This document shows positions 52,236 through 61,286 of a stretch of 64,000 bases of DNA, one piece after another (the stretch's first letter is position 1; every line of letters starts with the position of its first letter). Under the pieces are notes generated by a model. That model was not told the origin of the DNA, did not search any database, and saw nothing but the letters and a program-made list of their open reading frames with translations. Origin of the DNA: Hymenobacter sp. BT559 (GTDB taxonomy: Bacteria > Bacteroidota > Bacteroidia > Cytophagales > Hymenobacteraceae); NCBI RefSeq assembly GCF_016427535.1, contig NZ_JAELXV010000012.1, positions 24,320 through 88,319 on the forward strand, read 5' to 3'. The translations under genes were made by a program, and so were the position numbers.

Positions 52236-55200
52236 ATGAATGCACTCCGAGAGAATGACCCGAATGAGCTTGACCGGTTCAAGCGTGATATCGACCTCGT
52301 AGACTACGCCCAGCGCCAGGGCTACGAAGTCAAAAAGGAAGGGAGGCGCGGGGATTGGCACCAACTGGAAAAAGAGGGGGAGGTGCTGATAGTGACGCGC
52401 AAGGATGACCACCAGGTGTACCTTAATACCGGGGATGACCGCGACAAAGGGAGTGTCATCGACTTTGCCAAGACCCGCGGCGGCGATGGGCGCGGCCTGA
52501 ATCTGGGACAGGTTCGCCAGCAGCTGCGCGAGTACCTGAATGACGGCCCGGCCCCCGCCCGCGCCTATGCCAGCGTGCCCGACGTGGCCAGGCTGAATGA
52601 TTTACCGGTAGGCGACCCTAGTCAGGAGCGCCAAGCCGAGGAGGACCGCCGAACGCGGCTTATTTCGGAAGTGCTGGGGGTAAAGAAAGAGCTGACCGAC
52701 CGTAGCTATCTGCACGGCCGGGGTATCGAGGATAAGACCATTGATAACCCGGCTTTTCAGGGCCGCATCTTTACCGCGCAGCAGAATGAGCACCGGAATA
52801 CTGCTTTTCCGCTTTACAATGAGAACGGGCTGGCCAGCGTCGAGCAGAAGAACGAGCACTACAAAAACCTGCTTCCGTTGCCGAAAAACGGCGTTTGGGT
52901 TTCCCATCCAACCAATGGTAAGGACACGCCGGTAGAGCGAATAGTAGTCAGCGAATCGGCCATTGACTCGCTTTCCCACCACCAGCTCAAGCACGCGCAG
53001 GACAATAAGAACACCATCTACATTGCCACCAGCGGCACCCCCACCGAGGCCCAGGTAGCCTTGATTCAGCGGGTAATTGATAAGCAGGAGCCCAAAGAGG
53101 TGGTATTGGCCAACGACCGCGACGCCGGGGGCCGGCAGTTCAACATGAACTACCTGAACGAGCTGCACCCGGCCCGGCCCTTAACGCCCGTGGCCGAGCA
53201 GGAAGCCTATAAGGAAGCCAGCCGGCCGGTCGAGTGGCACGCCACCAGCGACAAGTACCACGCGGGCCTGAAAGTGACCTACCATCACGACAGCGCCGAG
53301 GCCGGCGCGTCCCAAGTGCAGCGGCTCACTGACCGGGTAGCCAAAATGAACAGTACCCAGGAGGCCGGCCCTACCATTGCCGTAGAGGTGCAGCGCAGCA
53401 CCGAGCGCGAGACAGTGCTGCGGCTGTCGGTGGCCAGGGCCGACACGGCACAGCTCGAAGTAATCAGCCACGAGCTGTACCGCCAGCGGGAGCAGTTGCG
53501 GCCGGAGCAGGAGCGTCAGAAAGAAGCGTTTATCCGGGTTGACTATCCGGTAGCCAAGGACTACAATCGGGATTTGGAGCTGACCCAGCAGGGACTTACG
53601 AGCGAGCAGCTACGCACCCAGGCCCAGCGTGAGGAGCAGGAAAAAGCTGCCGAGCGTGTCCAGCGCCAGGAGCAGGAGCGCTCGCTGGCGGAGCAGCGCC
53701 GTTCGGCGGAAAGGGAACATAAGGGGCAGGAGCGCCGCCGCTCAGAGGAGCAGCAGAAAGAGCGCGACAATAGCCCCGAGGCCCAGCGGCAGCGCCAGCA
53801 GGACGACCGCCGCTTTACCGAGTCGGTAGTGGGCGCAGTGGCAGCTGGTGCCGCAGCTGACGCCGCCGACGGCCGCGCCCCGTTCCGCTCGTATCGCACC
53901 GAGCAGGAGGCTGCCCAGGATACAGCCCGGTATGTAGCGGCGAAAGATGCGGGCCTAGTATTGCTCAAAGAGTATATCAATGACAACCCGCCGCCAGCCG
54001 GCCGCAAGGTCGATGAGGCCGAGCTGCAGGACCAGCGGGAGCGTGCCCGGTATGCCGAAGCCAAAGCTGCCCCTACCCTACCCACTGCCGAGGAGAAAAC
54101 GGCGACGTGGAAGATTGACGAGATAGCCGCGAACACGACCGGCCGGGCCGAGGTGTGGAAGGACGTGCTGGATAAGTCGGGCTACTCGATGCAGACCAGC
54201 GAAATCCGCAGCACGGTTGACGAGCAGGGCATTCGGCGGGCGGAGTTCGATATGACATACCGCAACGACCAGCCCGACATTGCCATTATTCACGCCATTG
54301 TGACCAACACGAACGCCCGCGCTGAGGCCGGAATGGAGAAGTTTGCCGGGGTGAGTATTACAGAGTCCGAAGCTGACCGCGCCGCCCGCCAGGTGGCCGC
54401 CGAGGCTGCCGCCATCCAGCCGCACACCCGCGACCGCAGCCTGGACGTAGTCGCTAAGCCCGCGGCCGACGTGCAGCCGGAGCGCCAGACCGCTACGGCT
54501 GATACGCCAAGTCTGGTAGCGCAGCCTGACGCTCTCGCGCCTGCTGAGCAGCCGCGAGAGCGTCAGGCTGCTACGCCCATCCTTATCTACCTGAACACCG
54601 TGCCAATGCCGGATGGGTCTATTCACGACCGCGGTACCAGTATGCAAGCAGCTGGCTACAGCCTTTACCAGATTCAGGTTGATACGCAAGATCCCAAAAA
54701 GGCTATTCTGCTGCCGGCTCCCGGTGCTGACCCCCAGTTGATGAACGGCTACCACCAGGTTATGCGGCCCGCATTCGACCTGAACGGTATGCCAAAGCAG
54801 GGCGATGCTTACGTGGCCGTGAGTCAGCCGGCCCAGCTTGAGCGCACCAACGAAGGCTGGCGCATTACCGAGCGTGGCCAGGCCGGATTCTCCCCCAACA
54901 AGCAGACCGAGATACCAGCCACGGTGCCAGCAATCAGTACGCCTGAGGTAACCGACCGACACCAAAGTGCTGAGCCGGCCGCAGCAGTGGGAGCAGAAAA
55001 GCAGGTGATAATCAAGATTGATGAAATAGCTCCCGACGCCGGTAGCCGAGGCCAAGCTGAGGCAGTGAAAGCCGCTATCGTGGCCAGCGGTGCGAAGGCC
55101 GGTGATATTCAAAGCACGACCGACGCGGAAGGCGTCCGTCATTCTGAAATGAAGGTATCGTACCGCACCGACCAGCCCGAGCTTGCCCAAGTTAGTAACA

Positions 55201-55331
55201 CCTTGGATGCAGTGGCCAAGCAGCACGGCAGCCATGTATTAGAGCACAGTAGCGACCGCACCGAGCGCCAGGAGTTGGGCAAGAGTTCTGAAAGGGCCCA
55301 GCCGCAGCACTCTGAGGAAATCACTCGATAG
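52236..55331 (+). CDS. Toprim/DUF3991-type primase-like mobilisation protein
   Basis: A 1031-residue protein. Residues 1-100 form a DUF3991/CHC2-like start (DLVDYAQRQGYEVKKEG, YLNTGDDRDKGSVIDFAKTR). A Toprim domain follows at about 230-305: IVVSESAIDSLS with the catalytic Glu, IYIATSGTP and VVLANDRDAGGRQF with the D-x-D. Residues about 430-530 are a Glu/Gln/Arg-rich coiled coil. A roughly 90-residue domain opening (W/I)KIDEIA and containing Y-R-(N/T)-D-Q-P-(D/E) occurs twice, at about 625-715 and 924-1012. Proteins of this kind accompany Bacteroidota conjugative elements and may prime or process the transferred strand. No classical relaxase was recognised in the window. Confidence 0.75.
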   Translation: MNALRENDPNELDRFKRDIDLVDYAQRQGYEVKKEGRRGDWHQLEKEGEVLIVTRKDDHQVYLNTGDDRDKGSVIDFAKTRGGDGRGLNLGQVRQQLREYLNDGPAPARAYASVPDVARLNDLPVGDPSQERQAEEDRRTRLISEVLGVKKELTDRSYLHGRGIEDKTIDNPAFQGRIFTAQQNEHRNTAFPLYNENGLASVEQKNEHYKNLLPLPKNGVWVSHPTNGKDTPVERIVVSESAIDSLSHHQLKHAQDNKNTIYIATSGTPTEAQVALIQRVIDKQEPKEVVLANDRDAGGRQFNMNYLNELHPARPLTPVAEQEAYKEASRPVEWHATSDKYHAGLKVTYHHDSAEAGASQVQRLTDRVAKMNSTQEAGPTIAVEVQRSTERETVLRLSVARADTAQLEVISHELYRQREQLRPEQERQKEAFIRVDYPVAKDYNRDLELTQQGLTSEQLRTQAQREEQEKAAERVQRQEQERSLAEQRRSAEREHKGQERRRSEEQQKERDNSPEAQRQRQQDDRRFTESVVGAVAAGAAADAADGRAPFRSYRTEQEAAQDTARYVAAKDAGLVLLKEYINDNPPPAGRKVDEAELQDQRERARYAEAKAAPTLPTAEEKTATWKIDEIAANTTGRAEVWKDVLDKSGYSMQTSEIRSTVDEQGIRRAEFDMTYRNDQPDIAIIHAIVTNTNARAEAGMEKFAGVSITESEADRAARQVAAEAAAIQPHTRDRSLDVVAKPAADVQPERQTATADTPSLVAQPDALAPAEQPRERQAATPILIYLNTVPMPDGSIHDRGTSMQAAGYSLYQIQVDTQDPKKAILLPAPGADPQLMNGYHQVMRPAFDLNGMPKQGDAYVAVSQPAQLERTNEGWRITERGQAGFSPNKQTEIPATVPAISTPEVTDRHQSAEPAAAVGAEKQVIIKIDEIAPDAGSRGQAEAVKAAIVASGAKAGDIQSTTDAEGVRHSEMKVSYRTDQPELAQVSNTLDAVAKQHGSHVLEHSSDRTERQELGKSSERAQPQHSEEITR
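54521..54571. repeat. 19-bp perfect inverted repeat inside the primase-like gene
   Basis: GCAGCCTGACGCTCTCGCG at 54521-54539 and its exact complement at 54553-54571, with a 13-bp loop. Adjacent bases extend the match with a two-base bulge. It lies in the part encoding the Ala/Pro/Gln-rich linker, where the protein would tolerate it. Confidence 0.7.
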
Positions 55332-55366
55332 GTTAACGTTTCGCACCTGCTTAATGAACCGATGAT

Positions 55367-55439
55367 TTATTACCCAAGCTGCAATAGAAAAGCCGTCCTA
55401 GAATCTAGGGCGGCTTTTCTATTGCAGCTTGGGTAATAA
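55367..55439. terminator. 73-bp near-perfect palindrome between convergent genes
   Basis: 36-bp arms (55367-55402 and 55404-55439) with a single central base and one G-T pair. The middle part, AATAGAAAAGCCG...CGGCTTTTCTATT, is a usual A/T-flanked bidirectional terminator; the outer 14 bp on each side (TTATTACCCAAGCT) extend it well beyond what termination needs. It lies between the primase-like gene and the gene at 55448. Confidence 0.85.
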
Positions 55440-55447
55440 GTGGTTAA

Positions 55448-55915
55448 TCAGTGAGGCAAAAGTGGGAGAACTTGAAAAATACCATAATAAGAATTTGGTG
55501 CCTTGATTTTCTCACGAAGAAAGACCTCCGCAATAATCCCATCTCGATTGATATAGTGCACAATTCCATCATACCAAGCATCCCAAATTTCTTGGCTGAT
55601 TAACTTGTTTTTATACCATAAGTACTCTTCACTGCACAAGTTGAGGTAATCTTGGGCAACCGCCTCTTTGTTTCGTTTGGGGTTATCTAGTGCGGTATCG
55701 GACCAAATAGCGTTAAGGTCTTCATTTAACCTGTCGAACCTACTATTAAATTCTTTAAAGAGGTCGAGTTGGTATCGTTGGCTGGCTAACTCCGCTTGTT
55801 GCCTTTCCACTCGGGCCTGATTTCTACTGATTACTGCCGCCGCGATGGCAACTGCGGTAGTTGGGATAGCGGTAATGGCTGCACCTAGAATAGCCGCCGC
55901 AATTTCTTTCTCCAT
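55448..55915 (-). CDS. small membrane-anchored hypothetical protein
   Basis: A 155-residue protein from the ATG at 55915 (an upstream ATG at 55954 is possible but adds non-hydrophobic residues before the helix). One N-terminal membrane helix (IAAAILGAAITAIPTTAVAIAAAVI) is followed by a coiled-coil-like segment (RVERQQAELASQRYQLDLF) and a small aromatic-rich C-terminal domain (YLWYKNKLISQEIWDAWYDG). The layout resembles DUF4760-like proteins. No function assigned. Confidence 0.6.
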   Translation of the reverse strand: MEKEIAAAILGAAITAIPTTAVAIAAAVISRNQARVERQQAELASQRYQLDLFKEFNSRFDRLNEDLNAIWSDTALDNPKRNKEAVAQDYLNLCSEEYLWYKNKLISQEIWDAWYDGIVHYINRDGIIAEVFLREKIKAPNSYYGIFQVLPLLPH

Positions 55916-56095
55916 TATGGCATTGTAAGAAGTTGGATGCCAAACATACTGCATAATAAAATAGCAGTATAATCAGCCTGAAAACCAGCTCTGCCATAAG
56001 CATATAAAGAGCTATTTTCCTATATGGGCGTGTCCCTTCTTAGGTAATAACAAGGAAAGTCTGGCGGGGCTTTTTATTAACTTACTTACTATACT

Positions 56096-57271
56096 CTATA
56101 TCTCATAACACCAAGTATTAGTATCACTAAAATTATAATCAATTAACATTTCAACAATAATGAACTCTAAACCAACGACTACTGTATCTAATTCCTCCAT
56201 TTTTTCTGCAACTCGCCTGAAGTTATGCGTCAAGAGATTCCTAAGATTGTATATACTGTCAGATAAATCATCAGCTATTTGTCCCCCATTTTTTATGATA
56301 TACTCATTGCACAACTGAAGAAAGTCAACATAATCTGTCTTCTTTCTTAAAGAGCTTGCTATGACTTGGCCAATAACTTTTCTCTCTTTTGAATATTCAC
56401 TTAATTTCTCACGGAAATCATTTCCGTGAATAGAGCCAGATTTATATTTATCTAAATATTCATTAAATTTCATTTCTTTCTGAAAATCCATTAATAACTC
56501 TATTACTTGGTAAATAAAGACAAAACGCAAATAACTATTATCTGTGTAATTTAAATAATTATAAAACACGGTTTCTACAAAAAGATTTTTACTTATATCA
56601 AATTTTGATTTTGATAAAGTTATTTTTTTTGTTTTTTTCAAATTTTCTGTCAACAGTTTTTTATTGCTATTATAAATAACACTTTTTTCACCATATTTTG
56701 AATAACCTAGTTTAAATAAAGATAACATATAATCACTCATTTTAAACCCTTTAATCTTATTAATTGTCTCTTTGTGAATAGCAAGAATAATTAAATTATC
56801 GCCAAAAAATTGTGATATATTATAATTTACATTGTCCATCTGAGGTGAGTTGATAGCGGGAAACTTCATCCCTGCGCCCTCATATTTCAACAGGTTGATA
56901 AAAGACGAAGCCTTGTACAAATCAACAGTAGATTTTAAACTTAATTCATCTGTTTCATCAGAATCAATGTAGCTAATAGGAAAAATCCAGCCTATTTTGT
57001 CGTTGTTAACAGTTGATTCATGAACTTCAAATACATCACTTTCAGCATTAAAGTATGGATTATCTAATAATATTATTTCGAAGTTTTCCGGATTGATATT
57101 TGCAAAAGAAAATTTTGAGTTTAAAGTTGGTTTGAAAATGACATTAGCCAAAATTCCATCCGATGACTTCATTATAAAGATAGTTCCTGAACCATCATCA
57201 TTAGGACGGGAACTATCAATTACTAGTGGAATTAACTTGCTGGCAGAAGTATCGAAGAGTGAAACTGACAT
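56096..57271 (-). CDS. HEPN-like protein, second gene of an AT-rich pair
   Basis: A 391-residue protein, Lys/Asn/Ile-rich, encoded in DNA visibly richer in A+T than its surroundings. The C-terminal 60 residues contain SIYNLRNLLTHNFRRV, with R344 and H349 giving the R-x4-H motif of HEPN RNases. The remainder is unassigned, though helices predominate after about residue 190. It follows the DGQHR-like gene by 8 bp and is surely cotranscribed. A toxin RNase controlled by the partner is one inference; a structural HEPN (Apea-like) is the alternative. Confidence 0.55.
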   Translation of the reverse strand: MSVSLFDTSASKLIPLVIDSSRPNDDGSGTIFIMKSSDGILANVIFKPTLNSKFSFANINPENFEIILLDNPYFNAESDVFEVHESTVNNDKIGWIFPISYIDSDETDELSLKSTVDLYKASSFINLLKYEGAGMKFPAINSPQMDNVNYNISQFFGDNLIILAIHKETINKIKGFKMSDYMLSLFKLGYSKYGEKSVIYNSNKKLLTENLKKTKKITLSKSKFDISKNLFVETVFYNYLNYTDNSYLRFVFIYQVIELLMDFQKEMKFNEYLDKYKSGSIHGNDFREKLSEYSKERKVIGQVIASSLRKKTDYVDFLQLCNEYIIKNGGQIADDLSDSIYNLRNLLTHNFRRVAEKMEELDTVVVGLEFIIVEMLIDYNFSDTNTWCYEI

Positions 57272-57279
57272 AAATATAA

Positions 57280-58449
57280 TTACTGAGTACGACGCTCATA
57301 CTGACGATAGGCCTCAGATATCGCAAGCTCGAACTTAAGGTAAGCATCTCCCTTTTTATCAAATAACTCCCTAAAGAAAAAGTGAAAAAATAACCGCTGG
57401 TCATTCCCGATTTTCTTGGCTATATTTCTAATATTGTCCAATTTGACTATAATCAAATCAAGCGAATCGCTAATGTCACCAGTTAGAGATTCTGCAATCA
57501 ACTGCTCAATTTCCGAAAATCCGCTTATTAGCTTCAAGTCAGTTAGCTTTCCCACAGCCGAACCAAAGCCAGTCATTGCTTGAGATTTATTAAATATCTT
57601 ATCAACGCTTTTGGCGAATGGTTGCCCTGTCATACTATGGTCAATCCTTTCAGAATCGAATTCCCAAGATTCCGCTAACTCATTAACTTTAATAACAAAG
57701 TGATTATACGATTTTACGTAGTCAATGAATAAGTCACTATGTTGATTCTCAGAAGAAAGCTTTTCCAAGCTCTTGATATTGTCCAAAATATCCATTCTAT
57801 CAATCGATAGATAATCTCTGTCTAAATAAGAGTTAAAGCCATCTATAACATCTTTAAACTTATATTCGCCCAGTCTTTTTGGAGCAGAGTCATCAACTTC
57901 TTTGAGAAGCTTGATTCCCTCTATACCTGTAACAAGATAATCCGAGTACAGTATCTCAATCTGATGTCTAATGGACATAGGGCTTTGACCTGTATTTAGG
58001 GTAAGCATTCTATACAGTATCCCTAGTTTATTAATTCCTAAGTAGACCTCAAGTCTAATAGGGAAGGACATTATGTCATTTAAATTTGGGTTATTGCTGT
58101 CAAGTAATTCGTTTGCAACATCACGAATAGTATATGTTCTCTGTAAACCATCTAATATAATTAACTTTTTTATATTATCTTTAATTACCTTCAGCAACTG
58201 CTCATCATTCATTGCATGAGTATCGATATCTAATGATAACGCCAAGACAATTGGAGGAATTACACAACCTTGCCTAATATCTGATTTCAACAGGCTATAA
58301 ACTGTAGAAGAAGATTTAACTCTTCTTCTTTGAAATTCATTGTTATCAAGAATTTCTTTTGACAAGTTGAAGTACTCTGCCAAGGTAGTCTCAATTAGGA
58401 GATTAATTGATGTTATTCTTTTGTCGAATATTGTGCTTTTTATTTTCAT
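57280..58449 (-). CDS. DGQHR-superfamily protein (third copy type), first gene of an AT-rich pair
   Basis: A 389-residue protein. LIILDGLQRTYTIRDVA has D100-G-L-Q-R104, a variant of the DGQHR motif, and LTLNTGQSPMSIRHQIEIL further on corresponds to the second conserved element of the family. It is distinct from both DpdB-like proteins and has no transglycosylase or que gene beside it. The gene and its partner are clearly AT-rich and separated from the GC-rich tra region, pointing to recent transfer. DNA-end or modification sensing is suggested by the family; the function is not known. Confidence 0.68.
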   Translation of the reverse strand: MKIKSTIFDKRITSINLLIETTLAEYFNLSKEILDNNEFQRRRVKSSSTVYSLLKSDIRQGCVIPPIVLALSLDIDTHAMNDEQLLKVIKDNIKKLIILDGLQRTYTIRDVANELLDSNNPNLNDIMSFPIRLEVYLGINKLGILYRMLTLNTGQSPMSIRHQIEILYSDYLVTGIEGIKLLKEVDDSAPKRLGEYKFKDVIDGFNSYLDRDYLSIDRMDILDNIKSLEKLSSENQHSDLFIDYVKSYNHFVIKVNELAESWEFDSERIDHSMTGQPFAKSVDKIFNKSQAMTGFGSAVGKLTDLKLISGFSEIEQLIAESLTGDISDSLDLIIVKLDNIRNIAKKIGNDQRLFFHFFFRELFDKKGDAYLKFELAISEAYRQYERRTQ

Positions 58450-58465
58450 TATTCGTTTAGTTTAA

Positions 58466-58536
58466 TGGTAATGTTAAATACAATTACCAATTCTTAGTTA
58501 ACCTTGCTTTTTCTCGCACCGATTGTAACGTTACAA
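58466..58536 (-). promoter_or_regulatory. operator-like repeats upstream of the DGQHR/HEPN pair
   Basis: Two separate elements precede the start at 58449: TGGTAAT-(10 bp)-ATTACCA at 58466-58489 and a perfect 14-bp palindrome TTGTAACGTTACAA at 58523-58536. They suggest tight control of the pair, as in toxin-antitoxin or defence modules. No dedicated regulator is adjacent. Confidence 0.5.
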
Positions 58537-58632
58537 AAATATGGTTAAAAGGCCCACGAGTCACTGACTTGTCCTTACCCAAATTGGGTGACTCCGCTTG
58601 AAAAGCGGCAGACTGAACAGGCAACCGTTCAA

Positions 58633-58668
58633 AAACGCCCTTCTGAGCATTTGGTCAGGAGGGCGTTT
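58633..58668. terminator. rho-independent terminator-like hairpin
   Basis: AAACGCCCTTCTGA at 58633-58646 pairs with TCAGGAGGGCGTTT at 58655-58668 (one G-T pair), with an 8-nt loop and A/T tracts at both feet. A weaker CCCC...GGGGTTTTT hairpin follows at about 58690-58710. With no intact gene adjacent on either side, these may be leftovers of a lost gene. Confidence 0.7.
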
Positions 58669-58871
58669 GAGTTTTAAGTACATGCCTGTCCCCATCAAGG
58701 CGGGGTTTTTCGTGCTCGTCCAGCACTATCAAGACTAAATACCCATAAGGGCAATGGGGAAAAAATTGCATAATATGCTAAATTATATTGTATAATATGC
58801 AAACTGTAAAAAAGTAAGTTCGTTTAATATATAGAAGCAACAAACAAACAACCAGCACTTTACCGCCATGA
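58669..58871. other. AT-rich stretch with a direct repeat
   Basis: The AT-rich region contains GCATAATATGC at 58768-58778 and GTATAATATGC at 58790-58800, spaced 22 bp start to start, that is two helical turns. This fits a pair of binding sites. No gene is supported here. Confidence 0.35.
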
Positions 58872-59681
58872 ACGACGCTTGCCCTCGGTGAAATCTTAGC
58901 CGACCGTTACGACCCCGCCGACGAAGCCGACCAGACCCGGCTTGAGGTAACCCAACACCTGGCTGGCCACGCCCGCGTGATTGCCCCGGACTTTCTGGGC
59001 TTCGGCTATTCGGATAAGCCCCGGCGAACCTACGCCATCGCGGAGCAGGCGGACGTCGTTGAGGCCCTCCTGGCGGCGCGCCACCTCCCCACCGTGGCCG
59101 TCGCCGCCAACGACTATGGCGTCACCGTGGTGCAGGAATTACTGCGCCGGCGCGCCGCCGGCTCCTGCCGAGTCACGTTCTCCTCGCTGACGCTGCTGAA
59201 CGCGGGGATACTGTACGCCCAGTACCAACTGACGCGAGTCCAGCGGCTGCTCGCGACCCCGGTTATCGGCCCGTTGGTCGCCCGGCTGATTAGGCGCAAT
59301 GCCATTCAGCGGAGCCTGGCCGAGGTAGCTGGCCGGCCCCGCCCGCCCGCGGAATTCGACCGGGTGTGGCCGGGCATCGCCCGGGAAGACGGCCCGCTGC
59401 TCTTGCCCCGCCTGCTGCGCTTTAATGCCGAGCGCGCGCAGTACCATGCGGTCTGGGAGCAGGCCCTGGCCGAGGCCAGCGAGACGATTCCCCTGGCGCT
59501 GGTCTGGGGCCTGCAAGACCCGGTTTCCGGACCGCTGATGCTCCAGGCGGCGCGCGTGCACTATCCCCGCGCCGTGGTTACCGAGTTGCTGGCGGTCGGC
59601 CACTACCCCCCGGTCGAGGTACCCGACATAGTGGCCCAAGCGCTGCTGGCGAATGCCCGCAGGGGCTGGTCGCGGCCATGA
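58872..59681 (+). pseudogene. N-terminally truncated alpha/beta hydrolase (haloalkane dehalogenase-like)
   Basis: From residue VIAPDFLGFGYSDKP onward this is a standard alpha/beta hydrolase: AANDYGVTVV is a nucleophile elbow of the D-x-G type, WGLQDPVSG carries the acid residue and VGHYPPVEVP the catalytic His. The usual first 35-45 residues (including the oxyanion HG element) are missing; upstream, the frame continues into unrelated sequence (EILADRYDPADEADQTRLEV) without a credible start, and the only nearby ATG (58869) is in another frame. A GTG at 58977 could start a short product. GC-rich, unlike the DNA just before it. Probably a relic brought in by recombination. Confidence 0.65.
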
Positions 59682-60125
59682 CTGGGCCGCCTCCACGGCA
59701 AGATGCAGAATGCCGACTATGAGTTTTTCTTCCTAAAGCTCTGTATGGCGCCAAATAGACCAGTACGGGCAGACAGGTTGCGGGCGCATCTTCCAGAGCC
59801 AGCGCGTCACTTGGTGCCCGCCAGGCAGGTTACCAAATGAAATAGAGCGCTGCCAGCGTCGCGAGGCCCGCCGCGCCAAGGCCGAGGCCACAGCCGCCAA
59901 GCAGGCCCGCATCAAGCACGAAATCCGCCACCAGCTTAGCCTTGCTTGTTAATTTTCCTTTTCCACAGCCCCTTTTAGTCGTGCTAAGTGCGCGGATTTG
60001 GTAGTAGGTTAACTCGCGGGTTACTTACCGTGACGAGTTACCACAAAGCGCTACGTAGTCATTACCTACTTGCTAAATGGGCCGGATAGTAGCAACGGAA
60101 AACTACGCTAAAATACTAGCCCGGC
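59682..60125. other. intergenic stretch with a possible gene tail
   Basis: About 440 bp between the hydrolase relic and rep. A plus-strand frame around 59835-59952 encodes an Arg/Ala/Lys-rich helix (REARRAKAEATAAKQARIK) ending at a stop, which looks like the 3' end of a lost gene. Nothing else is supported. Confidence 0.4.
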
Positions 60126-61061
60126 TTAGCGTAGCCCGACCATTTTTAAAAAAAGTCCTCCAGGGTTCTTATCGGCTTTAACCTTACCAGTTTTATGCTT
60201 GTAACAAAAAGAAAACAAAGCATTAAGCTTTTTTGCGTCACCCAAAATCTGGTTGATGAGCTTGGGGTCTCGGATTTCCAGTTCCTCCAGATTGTGCAGG
60301 GCCCGGCGCTGCTTTTCCTCCTCAGCTCCGTCTTCGAAGGCAATGGGTAGTTGCTGCGGCACTTGCCCATTGACAAAAAAGCGGATACTATGAAAGGAAC
60401 GTCCTTTTTTAATGAGTTCGTAATTGATGCGCAGGTCGGTATGCTCGTTAATTTGGGTGGTAGCTACGTCGAGCACATACTTCTGTAGCGCGGAAATCTT
60501 CTCGTACTGCTCCGATGCCTGGCCCTTGGGGTCCTTGAGCGAGAGCATAATCTTGAATTCGTCCAGCGTAAAGGTCTTGGTCTCGCCGATGTCCTTCCAC
60601 TGTGATGCAATTTGGTAGATGCGCTTGGCGTACTTGCTCGATAAACTGAATACCGACTGTAAGCGGTAGGACGTGAAGTTATTTTTCAGGTCTATCAGGT
60701 AGTGCCGCATGCGCTCGGATATCTCTAATTCAATGATGCCCTCACCCTTGATATAGAGCGCTGAGGCCAGCAGACCCACTTGTAGCACATGCTTATTATC
60801 CTCGATGTGGTATTCGCGGCTGCGTAGGTTGGAGGTAGCCTCTAGCAAGCGCTGGTAGTTCCAGACCCGGCCAGTAAGCTGTTCCAATTCCTTGACCCGG
60901 ATGCGGTAGATAGTACCTGGCTTATCTTCCTTGCGCAATACTGATAAGAGCGAGAAGACAATGTCCATCTCGCAGGCACTCATTTCATAGCGAGCCGTGG
61001 TAATGGCATTGTGCTGCCGTATTTCCAGAAAGGAAGTGTCAGAAGTGGCCGGGACGCTCAT
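60126..61061 (-). CDS. Rep_3-family plasmid replication initiator
   Basis: A 311-residue initiator: IRQHNAITTARYEMSACEMDIVFSLLS and YRIRVKELEQLTGRVWNYQRL form the first winged helix, LKNNFTSYRLQSVFSLSSKYAKRIYQI and FTLDEFKIML the second, as in RepB/RepE proteins. Its start faces the iteron arrays at 61137-62010, which it should bind to open the origin and repress its own promoter. This makes the window plasmid DNA. Confidence 0.88.
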   Translation of the reverse strand: MSVPATSDTSFLEIRQHNAITTARYEMSACEMDIVFSLLSVLRKEDKPGTIYRIRVKELEQLTGRVWNYQRLLEATSNLRSREYHIEDNKHVLQVGLLASALYIKGEGIIELEISERMRHYLIDLKNNFTSYRLQSVFSLSSKYAKRIYQIASQWKDIGETKTFTLDEFKIMLSLKDPKGQASEQYEKISALQKYVLDVATTQINEHTDLRINYELIKKGRSFHSIRFFVNGQVPQQLPIAFEDGAEEEKQRRALHNLEELEIRDPKLINQILGDAKKLNALFSFCYKHKTGKVKADKNPGGLFLKMVGLR

Positions 61062-61136
61062 AAAGGTGAGAACAAGTAGCTTCTAAGGCCAAATATAAGC
61101 AACTTACAGTAATTAAAGGAAGCCTTGCTTTATGTT

Positions 61137-61286
61137 CTATCCTTTGGCTTACCATCTCTATCCCTACTACTTACAATCTCTATCCTTTAGCGTACTATCC
61201 CTATCCTTTGGCTTACCATTCCTATTCTTACTACTTACCATCCCTATCCTTTGGCTTACCATTCCTATCCTTTAAGTGGTATAAAA
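61137..61286. repeat. iteron array I (seven direct repeats, 21-22 bp)
   Basis: Seven units begin at 61137, 61158, 61180, 61201, 61222, 61244 and 61265, with consensus CTATCCTTTGGCTTACCATTC. Units 1, 4 and 6 are near-identical; the alternate ones are more divergent (CTATCCCTACTACTTACAAT type). The array lies 75 bp upstream of the rep start, the usual place for copy-number control and initiator autoregulation. Confidence 0.85.

Noticed and set aside
54078..55235. 385-codon minus-strand open frame opposite the primase-like gene
   Set aside because: Low-complexity product without motifs. The plus strand has a coherent Toprim and duplicated-domain protein.
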